The notes beneath the pieces are model-generated. The model was not told the DNA's origin. It searched no databases and saw only the letters and a program-made list of their open reading frames with translations. This document shows, piece by piece, positions 7,750 to 17,596 of a stretch of 34,969 nucleotides of DNA. How positions within the stretch are numbered: position 1 is the stretch's first letter; each line of letters opens with the position of its first letter. The position numbers and the translations under genes were made by a program. This DNA is from Candidatus Beckwithbacteria bacterium (GTDB lineage Bacteria > Patescibacteriota > Microgenomatia > UBA1400 > CG1-02-47-37): NCBI GenBank assembly GCA_026397255.1, contig JAPLVF010000009.1, positions 1 to 34,969 on the forward strand, written 5' to 3'.

Positions 7750-9302
7750 ATTTCATCTCTGATTCTGTATTGCAGTGCTTCCGCAATGTGGCCGCTGCCG
7801 ATTTCCTTGTCCCCGGCCAAATCACTAATCGTCCGGCTGACTTTAATCAGCCGGAAATAACTTCTGGCTGACAAATTAAACTTAATCGCCGCCTGCTGCA
7901 GTAAATTTTCCGCTTCACTAGTCATTTGGCAGTATTTTTTCACCTGCTTGTTTTTCATCTCGCTGTTAGTAAACAAGCCTGGTTCGCCCTTGAATCTTTC
8001 TTGCTGAATCTGTCGGGCATTTTTCACCTTTTCCCGAATCTCTTTTGAAGAGTCCAATCCCGGAGTGGGGACTTCTTTCACTCCGGGATTGATATTTGTT
8101 TTTAGTTTATTAATTTCCACATACGGCACATTAATATGAATGTCAATCCTGTCCAAAATCGGGCCGGACAGCCGTTTTTTATACTTGGCAATCTGGGTCG
8201 GCAAACAAATACAGGCTTTTTTCGGATGATTTAAAAATCCGCACGGGCAGGGATTGGCTGCCGCCACTAAAGTAAATTTCGCCGGAAAAGTTAAACTTCC
8301 TGCCTGCCGGACAATGCTGATCATTCCGTCTTCCAATGGCTGCCGCAGCGCTTCCAAGCTTCCCCGGCCGAACTCGTTAAACTCGTCCAAAAATAGCACT
8401 CCCCTGTGGGCCAAAGAAATTTCTCCGGGCATCGGCTGACTACCGCCACCGATTAAACCCACCATTGAAGTCGTGTGATGCGGCGACCGAAACGGCCGCC
8501 TTCTTATCAAACCCCCGCCCGGCTCAATATTACCGGTCACCGAATAAATCTTGGTCACTTCCAACGCTTCCGCTTCCGTTAATTCCGGCAAAATTCCCGG
8601 CAAGGCCCGCGATAACATCGTCTTCCCCGCCCCCGGCGGCCCCATCATTAAAATATTGTGCCCGCCGGCCGCGGCAATTGTTAAGGCCCGCTTTGCCTGC
8701 TCCTGCCCGGCCACTTCCGAAAAATCAAAATCTACTTCGGCTTCGCTCAGTATAAACTCCTGCTTAACTGGTTTTAGAGACTTTATCAGCCGCTCTCCCC
8801 GAAAATGCCGGATTAACTGAATTAAATTGCTAATCGGAAAAACTTTCACTCCCTCGACCACCACCGCTTCGTTGGCCGATAATTTCGGCACAAAAATCGC
8901 CTTCACCCCTTTTTCTTTAGCCAGCATCGCCAGTAAAAACACGCCTTTCGTATGCCTTAAAGCCCCATCCAACCCTACCTCGCCGTAAAAATACACTTTT
9001 TCTTTTGGCAGCTCAAAATTACTTTCCGCCGCCATAATTCCTACGGCCATCGGCAAATCATAGCCCGCACCTTCTTTGGCTAAATCCGCCGGCGCCAGAT
9101 TCACAGTGATTTTTTTGGCCGGAAATTCCACCCCGCTGTTCGTCAACGCTGTTTTCACTCGTTCCTTCGCTTCTTCAATTGCCTTGTTGGCCATTCCGAC
9201 AATATTAAATCCCGGAAATCCTTTGGCAAAAACATTTACTTCCACCTCGACCTCCACCGCCTCCAAACCCTTGTTGGCCATTGACCAAACCTTAGTTAAC
9301 AT
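7746..9302 (-). CDS. comM: YifB/ComM family AAA+ ATPase (Mg-chelatase-like)
   Basis: 518 codons. An N-terminal Lon-protease-like domain (residues 1-170, with the GFPGFNIVGMAN signature) is followed by an AAA+ domain with Walker A GPPGAGKT, Walker B VLFLDEF and a downstream arginine-rich segment. Next come a Cys-containing part (NPCPCGF, KACICLP) and the C-terminal Mg-chelatase domain. In naturally competent bacteria ComM is a hexameric branch-migration helicase acting during integration of transforming DNA. An in-frame palindrome at 8055-8091 encodes the extra loop NPGVKEVPTPGLDSS between the AAA+ core and the C-terminal domain. The start overlaps the end of dprA by 7 bases, so both are one transcript. 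Confidence 0.93.
   Translation of the reverse strand: MLTKVWSMANKGLEAVEVEVEVNVFAKGFPGFNIVGMANKAIEEAKERVKTALTNSGVEFPAKKITVNLAPADLAKEGAGYDLPMAVGIMAAESNFELPKEKVYFYGEVGLDGALRHTKGVFLLAMLAKEKGVKAIFVPKLSANEAVVVEGVKVFPISNLIQLIRHFRGERLIKSLKPVKQEFILSEAEVDFDFSEVAGQEQAKRALTIAAAGGHNILMMGPPGAGKTMLSRALPGILPELTEAEALEVTKIYSVTGNIEPGGGLIRRRPFRSPHHTTSMVGLIGGGSQPMPGEISLAHRGVLFLDEFNEFGRGSLEALRQPLEDGMISIVRQAGSLTFPAKFTLVAAANPCPCGFLNHPKKACICLPTQIAKYKKRLSGPILDRIDIHINVPYVEINKLKTNINPGVKEVPTPGLDSSKEIREKVKNARQIQQERFKGEPGLFTNSEMKNKQVKKYCQMTSEAENLLQQAAIKFNLSARSYFRLIKVSRTISDLAGDKEIGSGHIAEALQYRIRDEI
8055..8091. repeat. In-gene palindromic element within comM
   Basis: Perfect 13-bp arms (CAATCCCGGAGTG and its complement CACTCCGGGATTG) around an 11-base loop. 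Read on the minus strand the loop begins AAAGAAGT, as does the loop of the dprA element read on the plus strand. It is in frame with comM and lies in a surface-loop region. Probably a mobile or repeated palindromic element; inference from two copies in this window. Confidence 0.75.
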
Positions 9303-10162
9303 ACCTTATTATACTTACCTAATTTCTCTTCTACTATTCCCTTTATACTCATCAAACTTAAAATCTCGCTTAATTTAACTATGTCAATCCCTAACTTTTT
9401 GGCTAAATCATCTACACCCATCGGCTCTCCCGCCAACTCTTGTAAAATTTTGTACTCAACCCCAATCACACCCCCGAGGTGAAAGAAGTTTACACCTCGG
9501 GGGTGTAAACTCAATTTCGCCAGTACGTCTTTGGCCTCCACCACCATTTCCGCCCCGTTTTTAATCAGCCAATTAGTGCCGTAAGACTGGCTGCCGGTCA
9601 CCGGCCCGGGCACCGCCATCACAGTTTTTCCCTGTTCTTGAGCTAACTTGGCTGTCACTAAACTGCCGCTTTTTTCCCCGCCCTCAATCACCAGCACACC
9701 TTGGGATAACCCCGCCACAATCCGGTTTCTCAAAGGAAATGTCCACAAGCGCGCCTTAACATTTTTGGCATATTCTGATAACACCAGACCGCCGCTATTC
9801 AAAATTTCACTGTACAACGGCTCGTTTTCCGGCGGAATAATCTCATCCAAACCGCAGGCAAACACCGCCGCAGTTTTTCCTTTAAACTGCAGAGTCAGCT
9901 GATGCGCCAGCGTATCCACCCCGTACATAAAGCCGGAAATAATCGTAATTCCCGCTGAAATTAAATCCGGCAAAATCCGCTCCATTACCCGCTCGCCGTA
10001 ACTGGTCATCCGCCGCGACCCGACGACCGCCAAACTGTTTTTAAATAAGTTCTCATCCCAATTCCCCCGGTAATACAGTTGGTTCGGCGGGTTCTTAATC
10101 TTTCCCAACCCCTGGGGTAAATTAACTACTTTTTTAATCGGCCACTCCCGCCAGCTTTTCAT
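9296..10162 (-). CDS. dprA: DNA-processing protein DprA (Smf)
   Basis: 288 codons. The Rossmann-like DprA domain shows AVVGSRRMTSYGE, ISGFMYGVDTLAH, FPLRNRIVAGLS and GSLVTAKLA, and a winged-helix domain lies at the C-terminus (about residues 225-288). DprA loads RecA on incoming single-stranded DNA during transformation. The N-terminal SAM-type extension seen in some homologues is absent. A perfect 14-bp-arm inverted repeat (9468-9506) lies in the linker before the winged helix and codes for HPRGVNFFHLGGVIGV. The start at 10162 follows TATAAT by 6 bases, within a tract of 9-base AT repeats. The gene forms an operon with comM. Confidence 0.93.
   Translation of the reverse strand: MKSWREWPIKKVVNLPQGLGKIKNPPNQLYYRGNWDENLFKNSLAVVGSRRMTSYGERVMERILPDLISAGITIISGFMYGVDTLAHQLTLQFKGKTAAVFACGLDEIIPPENEPLYSEILNSGGLVLSEYAKNVKARLWTFPLRNRIVAGLSQGVLVIEGGEKSGSLVTAKLAQEQGKTVMAVPGPVTGSQSYGTNWLIKNGAEMVVEAKDVLAKLSLHPRGVNFFHLGGVIGVEYKILQELAGEPMGVDDLAKKLGIDIVKLSEILSLMSIKGIVEEKLGKYNKVC
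9468..9506. repeat. In-gene palindromic element within dprA
   Basis: Perfect 14-bp arms (ACACCCCCGAGGTG / CACCTCGGGGGTGT) around the 11-base loop AAAGAAGTTTA. The architecture and the AAAGAAGT loop start match the comM element in opposite orientation. It lies between the Rossmann and winged-helix domains and keeps the frame. Confidence 0.78.
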
Positions 10163-10168
10163 ATCAAC

Positions 10169-10204
10169 ATTATAACCTTTATAATTTTTATAATCATTAT
10201 AATA
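10169..10204. repeat. 9-base tandem repeat between dprA and the ligase-like gene
   Basis: Four 9-base units (minus-strand phase TATAATGAT, TATAAAAAT, TATAAAGGT, TATAATGTT) fill the divergent intergenic region. Each unit contains a -10-like hexamer; the TATAAT nearest dprA ends 6 bases before its ATG. The array may therefore double as promoter DNA. Confidence 0.65.
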
Positions 10205-10238
10205 GATATGATAAAACTTAATTTTTTAATTTTGCCTA

Positions 10239-10267
10239 TTGACAAAGTTAAAAAATTAACATATTCT
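10239..10267 (+). promoter_or_regulatory. Promoter of the O-antigen-ligase-like gene
   Basis: TTGACA at 10239-10244, 17-base spacer, TATTCT at 10262-10267. The ATG at 10277 follows the -10 box by 9 bases, so the transcript is probably leaderless. This decides the start over the in-frame ATG at 10208, which lies upstream of the promoter. Confidence 0.75.
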
Positions 10268-10276
10268 GGATATTAT

Positions 10277-12313
10277 ATGAATGAAAAACTGTCTCGGATT
10301 GCCCGAACTGTTTCTTTATTTTGCCTTTCCGCCGCTTTTATTCTCTCCCCGCTTTTTTTTCTGCCTTTAACTACCGACTTCTTTCAGCTTAATAAGCAAC
10401 TTTTCTTTACCGTCTTAACCGCCATTGCTTTAATTTCCTGGCTGGTTTATAACGTCATTCAAAAAACCGTCCGCTTAACTTTATCGCCGATTCTCTTGCC
10501 TTTATTTATCTTCACCACCATTGGCATCACCTCTACCCTAATTAATTCTCCCCAAAATCCCGAAGGTTGGTTGACCCGCCCGGCCCTGTTCGTGGTTATT
10601 TTAGTTTATTTTGTCTTAACCACAAGTCTAATTCAAAACAGCCAATCCGTTAGAAAAATCCTTAATTTATTATTGGTTAGCGCTTCCCTTGCGGCAATTC
10701 TCGGCACCCTATCTATCTTAGGCGCGTTTCAATCCCTGCCGGCCAGTTATTTAACCACCAAAACTTTTTCCCCGACCGGTTCGCCTTTAAGTCTGGTTAC
10801 TTTTTTATTAACCCTGCTACCCTTCAGTTTAACCTTGGCTTTTAAAGTCACCGGCGGCCCGAAAAAACTGGTTTATTTTTTAACTTCCGGCATCTTGATT
10901 TCCTCAATCATCTTAATCGGCAGCCAGCTTTTGCCCAACCGCCCCCTTAATCCGCTTTTATTGCCCAAACTCGCCAGTTGGTCCATTGCCATTGATACCT
11001 TAAAATCTAAAGCTTTTTTCGGCGCCGGCCCCAACGAATTTTTAAATCAGTTCACTCAGTTTAAGCCGATCAGCCTTAACCGCACCCCTTTATGGACAGT
11101 TAACTTCAACGCCTCCGGCAGCGAATATTTACACATCCTTACCACCATGGGCTTAATCGGTTTAGCGGCCATCGGCTTAATTATCCTCAGTTGGTATAAA
11201 CTGGTTAAACGCGATGCCGGCACCCGGATTACCTCGGTCCAACTGGGTCTGAATTTAGCTACTATTACCCTGCTCATCATCGGCTTGTTTATCCCTTTCA
11301 CGGTTTTTCACTGGCTGATTTTGGCCGGTTATTTAAGCTTATCCGTCGGCCTGAATAAAGCCAAAAACTTAACCAAAGTCAAAGATGTCGCCGTCACTCT
11401 TAATACTTTCACTATTGTCCCGCCCTTTGCCGACAATCCAGTCACTTCTGCCTCTTTTGCCTCCAACGTTCTCCCGATTATTATCGGTGTGGTTGTCTTG
11501 GCAGGCACGGCTGTCGCCGGTTACCAAGTGGGGCGCGTCTATGCCAGTGAACTTTTCTTTCAACAAAGCCTCGTCGCCGCTAATAACAATCTCGGCACCC
11601 AAACTTACAATTTACAAATTAAAACCATTAACTTAAGTCCGAATATTGACCGTTATCACCTGGCTTATTCCAATACTAATCTGGCACTAGCCAGTGCCCT
11701 GGCCGCTAAGGCTAATTTAACTGATCAGGACAAACAGACTGTCACCCAGTTAATTCAACAGTCAATTCGCGAAGCCCGGACCAGCGTTCAACTTCAACCC
11801 AATAAATCTGCCAACTGGCAAAACTTAGCCGCTCTTTACCGCCAACTGGTTAACTTTGCCCAAGGTGCTGATCAATTCAGTATTGACGCTTACACTCAGG
11901 CGGTTATGCTGGATCCGGCTAACCCCGGCTTAAGATTGGAAATGGGCGGCCTGTATTACTCTTTAGGCAAATTCGACCAAGCTGTCACCCGCTTTCAGGA
12001 AACCATCCAGCTAAAGCCGGACATGCCTAATGCTTACTACAATCTTTCCCATGCCTATTTAAGCCAGAAAAAATACCTGGAAGCCTATCAAGCGATGCAG
12101 CAAGTGGAAGCCCTGATCCCGGCTGATTCGGCTGACGCCACCACCGTCAAAACCGAACTGGCTGATCTCAAAACCAAGCTTCCCGCAACAACGACTCAAC
12201 CTCAAACCACTAACGCGCAAACTCAAACCTTAACTCAACCCTCGCCCGCTCCCGCAGCGCCGAAAAACTTTGCCCCGGTTAACGTTGAACCGGCCCCCTC
12301 GCCCACCCAATAA
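10277..12313 (+). CDS. O-antigen ligase/polymerase-like membrane protein with C-terminal TPR repeats
   Basis: 678 codons from the ATG at 10277, which lies directly behind a consensus promoter. About ten or more hydrophobic segments fill the first 430 residues. Near residue 250 is FFGAGPNEFLNQF, followed by SEYLHILTTMGLIGL, the Wzy/WaaL-type large periplasmic loop and helix. The C-terminal part is soluble with at least two TPR units (LRLEMGGLYYSLGKFDQA; AYYNLSHAYLSQKKYLEA) and ends in a Pro/Ala/Thr/Gln-rich tail. By family it would join or polymerise lipid-linked glycans at the outer face of the membrane; substrate unknown. A GT-C glycosyltransferase lies 1.9 kb downstream on the same strand. 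Confidence 0.82.
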   Translation: MNEKLSRIARTVSLFCLSAAFILSPLFFLPLTTDFFQLNKQLFFTVLTAIALISWLVYNVIQKTVRLTLSPILLPLFIFTTIGITSTLINSPQNPEGWLTRPALFVVILVYFVLTTSLIQNSQSVRKILNLLLVSASLAAILGTLSILGAFQSLPASYLTTKTFSPTGSPLSLVTFLLTLLPFSLTLAFKVTGGPKKLVYFLTSGILISSIILIGSQLLPNRPLNPLLLPKLASWSIAIDTLKSKAFFGAGPNEFLNQFTQFKPISLNRTPLWTVNFNASGSEYLHILTTMGLIGLAAIGLIILSWYKLVKRDAGTRITSVQLGLNLATITLLIIGLFIPFTVFHWLILAGYLSLSVGLNKAKNLTKVKDVAVTLNTFTIVPPFADNPVTSASFASNVLPIIIGVVVLAGTAVAGYQVGRVYASELFFQQSLVAANNNLGTQTYNLQIKTINLSPNIDRYHLAYSNTNLALASALAAKANLTDQDKQTVTQLIQQSIREARTSVQLQPNKSANWQNLAALYRQLVNFAQGADQFSIDAYTQAVMLDPANPGLRLEMGGLYYSLGKFDQAVTRFQETIQLKPDMPNAYYNLSHAYLSQKKYLEAYQAMQQVEALIPADSADATTVKTELADLKTKLPATTTQPQTTNAQTQTLTQPSPAPAAPKNFAPVNVEPAPSPTQ

Positions 12314-12366
12314 AGCAGGTTAAGTATAAAAAAATAACTTGATGCAGGTAATAATCCTTTTATGTG

Positions 12367-12400
12367 CTTGCCCTGAGGTATTTCCGAAGGGCTTGCACTG
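12367..12400. repeat. Short palindrome of the CCCTGAG...CGAAGGG type next to tRNA-Ala
   Basis: CTTGCCCTGAGG then CCGAAGGGC gives GCCCT/AGGGC arms, directly followed by CACTGAACGTAGTG (arms CACT/AGTG). The region 12314-12412 between the ligase-like gene and tRNA-Ala holds nothing else I can identify. Related copies lie in rho and radA. Confidence 0.55.
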
Positions 12401-12412
12401 AACGTAGTGAAG

Positions 12413-12483
12413 TGGACTCACTGGGAATTGAACCCAGAACTCACCCATGCGAAGGGTGCGGTATACCGTTTACCTATGAGCCC
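12413..12483 (-). tRNA. tRNA-Ala (anticodon CGC)
   Basis: Cloverleaf on the minus strand: acceptor GGGCTCA/TGAGTCC with a G3:U70 wobble, the alanine identity pair; D stem GGTA/TACC; anticodon stem CACCC/GGGTG with loop TTCGCAT (anticodon CGC at 12449-12451); T arm CTGGG-TTCAATT-CCCAG; discriminator A. CCA is not encoded. It starts 10 bases after the obg stop, so it is probably co-transcribed with obg. Confidence 0.9.
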
Positions 12484-12493
12484 CGATATTCAA

Positions 12494-14195
<1,702 letters not shown>

Positions 14196-14197
14196 TA

Positions 14198-14218
14198 TGT
14201 AAGGTACCGTACCTTACA
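14198..14218. repeat. REP palindrome 3
   Basis: The same core as REP1 extended by one T/A pair (10-bp arms, central C). It begins 3 bases after the RAYT stop and ends 4 bases before the glycosyltransferase ATG. Confidence 0.88.
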
Positions 14219-14222
14219 AGGT

Positions 14223-15653
14223 ATGACAAAGAAACTTAACTGGCTAATCTGTTTAATCTTGTTTCTGGCCGCCTTCCTGCTTCGGCTTTATAAAATCGAC
14301 CAGGTTACTCCGGGCATGTGGGGTGATGAAATTACCGTCGGCCAAGCCAGCGAAAATCTGCTCCTCAGCCGCCAAATCACTCCTTTTGTGGACGTTAACT
14401 ACGGCCACCCTACCCCCCTGCTCTACTTAACCGGACTGGCAATTAAACTTTTCGGCCGCAGCGTTTTCAGCCTCCGCTTAACCAGTGTTATTTTTGGCAG
14501 TTTAGACATTGCGATTTTTTATCTTTTTTTAAGGCGGTGGCAACCGTTATCTGTCTCTCTGGCCGCTTCTCTGGCTTTTCTGTTTTCCTACCCTCACTTA
14601 ATCGTTTCCCGCTTTGCCTACGAAATGACCGCGGCGATTTTTTTTCAAATTTTAGCCGCGCTTTTTCTTTATCAAAAAAAATACCTGGCCTTGGGCTTGG
14701 CTTTGGGCACCGGCTTGTTTACCTACTTAGGTTTTCGGCCCTTGGCGTTAGTATTTTTACTGCTGGCTTTAATTATCAATTTTAAAAAAATTAACCGCTT
14801 TTTTCTTGTGCTTGGCGCCGCCATTTTTATTTCCTCCCCTTTACTTTACTACAGCCTCCAACAGCCTGATCAATTTTGGGCCAGGGCTAAAAATTTATCT
14901 GTTTTTCACCAAAATTTACCCACACAAGAAATTGTCAAAGAAGTCCTGGGTGCCGCTCAACGCTCCTCTCTTATGATTTTTACTACCGGCGACCCTAATC
15001 CCCGCCAAAACCCGGCCGGAAAACCCGCTTTTGACCCGCTGACTGCTTGCTTACTATTTACCGGCCTGGTAATTTTATTCCGGCGCCAACGCCGCCTTTT
15101 CTTTATCTGGCTTTTATTTAGCTTGACTGTTTTTTTTAGTGATATTTTTTCCCTGGAAAGAATTCCTGAATTTCATTATTACGGCCTGGGACACCCTAAC
15201 ATTTTGCGTCTTTCCGGCCTGATTCCTTTAGTTTATTTCAGCCTTGCCTTTGGCCTTAACCAACTTAAAAAAATTTCTTTATCTTTCATGACTATCCTAA
15301 CCGTAATTATTATCGTCATTAACTACCTTTGGTATTTTCAACAGCCTATCAGCCGGTTTAACTACTATGTCAATGGCGCCGGCATGTTAGAATTGGCCAA
15401 AATTATTAACGCCGGCCCCTATAAAACCGTCGCTACTTCCTCGCAAATTATTAACGACCAAAGAATTCAATATTTTGTCTCTCCGCAAATCTCTTTAAAG
15501 TTACTTACTCTGCCTTTTTCTCCTGATCAGTTAACCATTATTGATTCCGCTTTAGCTAGTCAATCAGCTAAAATTCCTTCTCAATTCACCGTCAAGCCCT
15601 TTTTCAATCCCTGGCAGGAAACTGACGCTTTACTGATCTTTCCCCCTCATTGA
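14223..15653 (+). CDS. GT-C (PMT/ArnT-like, GT39/83-type) membrane glycosyltransferase
   Basis: 476 codons. About eleven hydrophobic segments follow an N-terminal one (LICLILFLAAFLLRLYKID). The first outer loop holds TPGMWGDEI, with the acidic pair (Asp-Glu) that is catalytic in GT-C enzymes, and YGHPTPLLYL, which matches the PMT_2 pattern. Such enzymes move a sugar from a polyprenyl-phosphate donor to a protein or lipid on the outer side of the membrane. Substrate unknown; work with the upstream ligase-like protein is plausible. REP3 lies directly upstream and REP4 overlaps the stop codon by one base. Confidence 0.82.
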   Translation: MTKKLNWLICLILFLAAFLLRLYKIDQVTPGMWGDEITVGQASENLLLSRQITPFVDVNYGHPTPLLYLTGLAIKLFGRSVFSLRLTSVIFGSLDIAIFYLFLRRWQPLSVSLAASLAFLFSYPHLIVSRFAYEMTAAIFFQILAALFLYQKKYLALGLALGTGLFTYLGFRPLALVFLLLALIINFKKINRFFLVLGAAIFISSPLLYYSLQQPDQFWARAKNLSVFHQNLPTQEIVKEVLGAAQRSSLMIFTTGDPNPRQNPAGKPAFDPLTACLLFTGLVILFRRQRRLFFIWLLFSLTVFFSDIFSLERIPEFHYYGLGHPNILRLSGLIPLVYFSLAFGLNQLKKISLSFMTILTVIIIVINYLWYFQQPISRFNYYVNGAGMLELAKIINAGPYKTVATSSQIINDQRIQYFVSPQISLKLLTLPFSPDQLTIIDSALASQSAKIPSQFTVKPFFNPWQETDALLIFPPH

Positions 15654-15675
15654 TGTAAGGTACCGTACCTTACAT
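15653..15675. repeat. REP palindrome 4
   Basis: Same core with 11-bp perfect arms (ATGTAAGGTAC, central C, GTACCTTACAT). It sits between the convergent glycosyltransferase and M23 peptidase genes. It could slow transcription in both directions but lacks a T-run. Confidence 0.88.
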
Positions 15676-15680
15676 ATTTA

Positions 15681-16796
15681 TTATTTGAGGTAATCGAGTG
15701 GGTTTAACAAATTACCGCCCTGCCGGATTTCAAAGTGAGCGTGCGGCCCGCTGGACCGGCCGGTTGAACCCATCTTGCCGATAAGATCTCCCCTGTTCAC
15801 CGTCTGCCCGGCCGTCACCGTAAATGCCGACAAATGGCCATACAAGGTCTGAAAACCATTGCCGTGGTCAATTATTATCCGATTCCCGTAGCCGGCGTTA
15901 TCCGGCCAACCGGCCACAATCACCCGGCCGCTATCCGCTGCCAAAACATTTGTTCCGATCCCGTTAGCAATGTCTATCCCTTTGTGGTACCAAACATATC
16001 GCTGAGTAATACTGCCCGAAGTCGGCCAAATAAACTGCCCCAGGGCTGAAACTGCACCGGCATTCGGAGTTTTTTGGGCCACATACCGCGTCGGATCCCA
16101 CAAAACTTCTGCCGGCATCACTCCGTCAGGCACCACTAAAATCTGGCCGGCGGCCAGTTCAAATGTCTCATCGTTCGCATAAGAGTTAAACGGCCAGTTG
16201 ATAATCTGTTGGGCTACCACGTCATATTTCTTGGCTATCGAATAAATTGTTTCCCCCCGTTTAACCTTATGGACCACCCCGGTCACCGGCGGTATTTCTA
16301 ACTTGTCTCCCGGTTTAATTTCGTCAATGCTTTTTAAATTATTCTGCCAGCGGATGGTATCAATGGACACATCAAATTTTTTGGCAATCGACGACACTGT
16401 ATCTCCAGTTTCCACAATATACGTCACCACGTTGTCCCGCGGCTTCACCGAAACACTCGTACTCATCTCCATCATGTCTCCGGTTACCCCCAACACCGCC
16501 CCACCCTGCCCGTCTCCGGAATCTTCACCCACCGCCTGAGTCACAATTGGCGCCAGCAACAAACCCACTAAAAACAAGCCGGTCATCCCGGTGTGTAAAA
16601 ACGGCCGGGTATAACGGCCGCGCTTGCTGACTAACCCATCCACCACCACATCTTTAGTTGATTCAAACTGCTCTAAAAATTGTGTCCCTCTTTTAATAAA
16701 GTATTTAACTAAAAACTGCCAAAAATTTTTCAGGTCCCACCACCAGACTAAAACCGCGTTTGTTCTTAACCGCTTGAAAACCGACAATCTTTCCAT
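15681..16796 (-). CDS. M23 peptidase with two LysM domains
   Basis: 371 codons. A cytoplasmic basic N-terminus is followed by a membrane anchor near residues 70-90 (MTGLFLVGLLLAPIVTQAV). LysM1 begins TYIVETGDTVSSIAKKF and LysM2 HKVKRGETIYSIAKKY; both bind peptidoglycan glycan strands. The C-terminal M23 domain has HKGIDIA, the GYGNRIIIDHGNG turn, YGHLS and the zinc-binding pair HAH at 352-354. Likely a cell-wall endopeptidase or envelope-remodelling factor acting outside the membrane. Convergent with the glycosyltransferase gene; REP4 lies 5 bases from its stop. Confidence 0.93.
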   Translation of the reverse strand: MERLSVFKRLRTNAVLVWWWDLKNFWQFLVKYFIKRGTQFLEQFESTKDVVVDGLVSKRGRYTRPFLHTGMTGLFLVGLLLAPIVTQAVGEDSGDGQGGAVLGVTGDMMEMSTSVSVKPRDNVVTYIVETGDTVSSIAKKFDVSIDTIRWQNNLKSIDEIKPGDKLEIPPVTGVVHKVKRGETIYSIAKKYDVVAQQIINWPFNSYANDETFELAAGQILVVPDGVMPAEVLWDPTRYVAQKTPNAGAVSALGQFIWPTSGSITQRYVWYHKGIDIANGIGTNVLAADSGRVIVAGWPDNAGYGNRIIIDHGNGFQTLYGHLSAFTVTAGQTVNRGDLIGKMGSTGRSSGPHAHFEIRQGGNLLNPLDYLK

Positions 16797-16813
16797 AGAA
16801 ACACTATTCTAGT

Positions 16814-17137
16814 CTATTTCCCCAGTTTTTTCAAAATTTCCTTCACTTGTTTTTCCATCACCGGCAAATCTTTTTTAACTGTATTCCACACCACTTCCAA
16901 ATTGATTTCATCATAATTATGAATTAATTTATTTCGCATTTTAATAGCGTTTTTAAACAAATCATTATCCGGCAAACGGTTAACCGCCTCCCCGATTATC
17001 TCTAATTTTCTGATCGTCGCATCCTGAATAATTTCATTTTTTAAAAATTCTCCCAAACTCACTTTTACCAAATATTGCCGGACTTTAGCAATTGCTTCTA
17101 AAGTCTGTTTTAAATAAACTTTATTATCTTTAACCAT
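16814..17137 (-). CDS. hepT: HepT-like HEPN toxin (DUF86)
   Basis: 107 codons. Helical HEPN fold with the R-x4-H-x-Y motif as RNKLIHNY (Arg68, His73, Tyr75); family toxins are RNases blocked by AMPylation of this Tyr. The IGEAVNRL segment is also typical. The start overlaps the 3' end of the antitoxin gene by 8 bases, so expression is coupled, with the antitoxin first. The pair belongs to the HEPN/MNT (type VII) class; the fusion in the partner is the unusual part. Confidence 0.88.
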   Translation of the reverse strand: MVKDNKVYLKQTLEAIAKVRQYLVKVSLGEFLKNEIIQDATIRKLEIIGEAVNRLPDNDLFKNAIKMRNKLIHNYDEINLEVVWNTVKKDLPVMEKQVKEILKKLGK

Positions 17138-17552
17138 ACAAATTAATCATGTCTTTTTTTGCATACGGCTTAACGTGTTTATTTAATTTTGTAATTAATT
17201 CCACCGGCCGACGAAACTCTTGGGTCAACTCGCTTTCCATCTCCAACAAGCCGAATAAACCGGGAATTTTATCTTTATCAAACTCTACTAACAAATCCGC
17301 ATCGCTGTCCGGACGAGCTTCTCCCCGGGCTAATGAACCGAATAATTTTAACGATTTTATCCCGTTTTTCCGGCAAAAATCCGCCAACTTTTCTTTATTA
17401 ATCACCGCTTTTTGTAACAATTTATTTCCTGGCAACAATTGCCTGAGAGCGGTTCTTACCAAATCGCTGAAAGAAACATAATAACCGGCTTCAATTTGCC
17501 GATCCGCATCTGCTTTTAATTTATCCGGTAAAGAAATATTAATCGTACTCAT
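17130..17552 (-). CDS. MntA-like nucleotidyltransferase antitoxin fused to a ribbon-helix-helix DNA-binding domain
   Basis: 140 codons from the ATG at 17552; the GTG/TTG-type extension to 17570 would cross the operator. Residues 1-40 (MSTINISLPDKLKADADRQ... SDLVRTALRQLL) are a CopG/ParD-type ribbon-helix-helix. Residues 50-140 are a minimal nucleotidyltransferase with GSLARGEARPDSDAD: Gly72-Ser73, ten residues, Asp84-x-Asp86, the MNT active site. Known MntA proteins neutralise HepT by AMPylating its Tyr; the added RHH domain would let the same protein repress the operon. A perfect palindrome over the promoter begins at the A of the ATG. Confidence 0.87.
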   Translation of the reverse strand: MSTINISLPDKLKADADRQIEAGYYVSFSDLVRTALRQLLPGNKLLQKAVINKEKLADFCRKNGIKSLKLFGSLARGEARPDSDADLLVEFDKDKIPGLFGLLEMESELTQEFRRPVELITKLNKHVKPYAKKDMINLYG

Positions 17553-17582
17553 ATGTATGAATATTAGCAATATTCATACATA
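17552..17582. promoter_or_regulatory. Palindromic operator of the RHH-MNT/HepT operon
   Basis: Perfect 14-bp arms TATGTATGAATATT / AATATTCATACATA around AGC. It covers the -10 box and most of the spacer and ends at the antitoxin ATG. A natural site for the RHH domain; binding is inferred. Confidence 0.82.
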
Positions 17583-17589
17583 AAGTCAA
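17561..17589 (-). promoter_or_regulatory. Promoter of the RHH-MNT/HepT operon
   Basis: Minus strand TTGACT (17584-17589), 17-base spacer, TAATAT (17561-17566). The ATG at 17552 follows after 8 bases, so the transcript is likely leaderless. Confidence 0.8.
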
Positions 17590-17596
17590 GCTTTAC

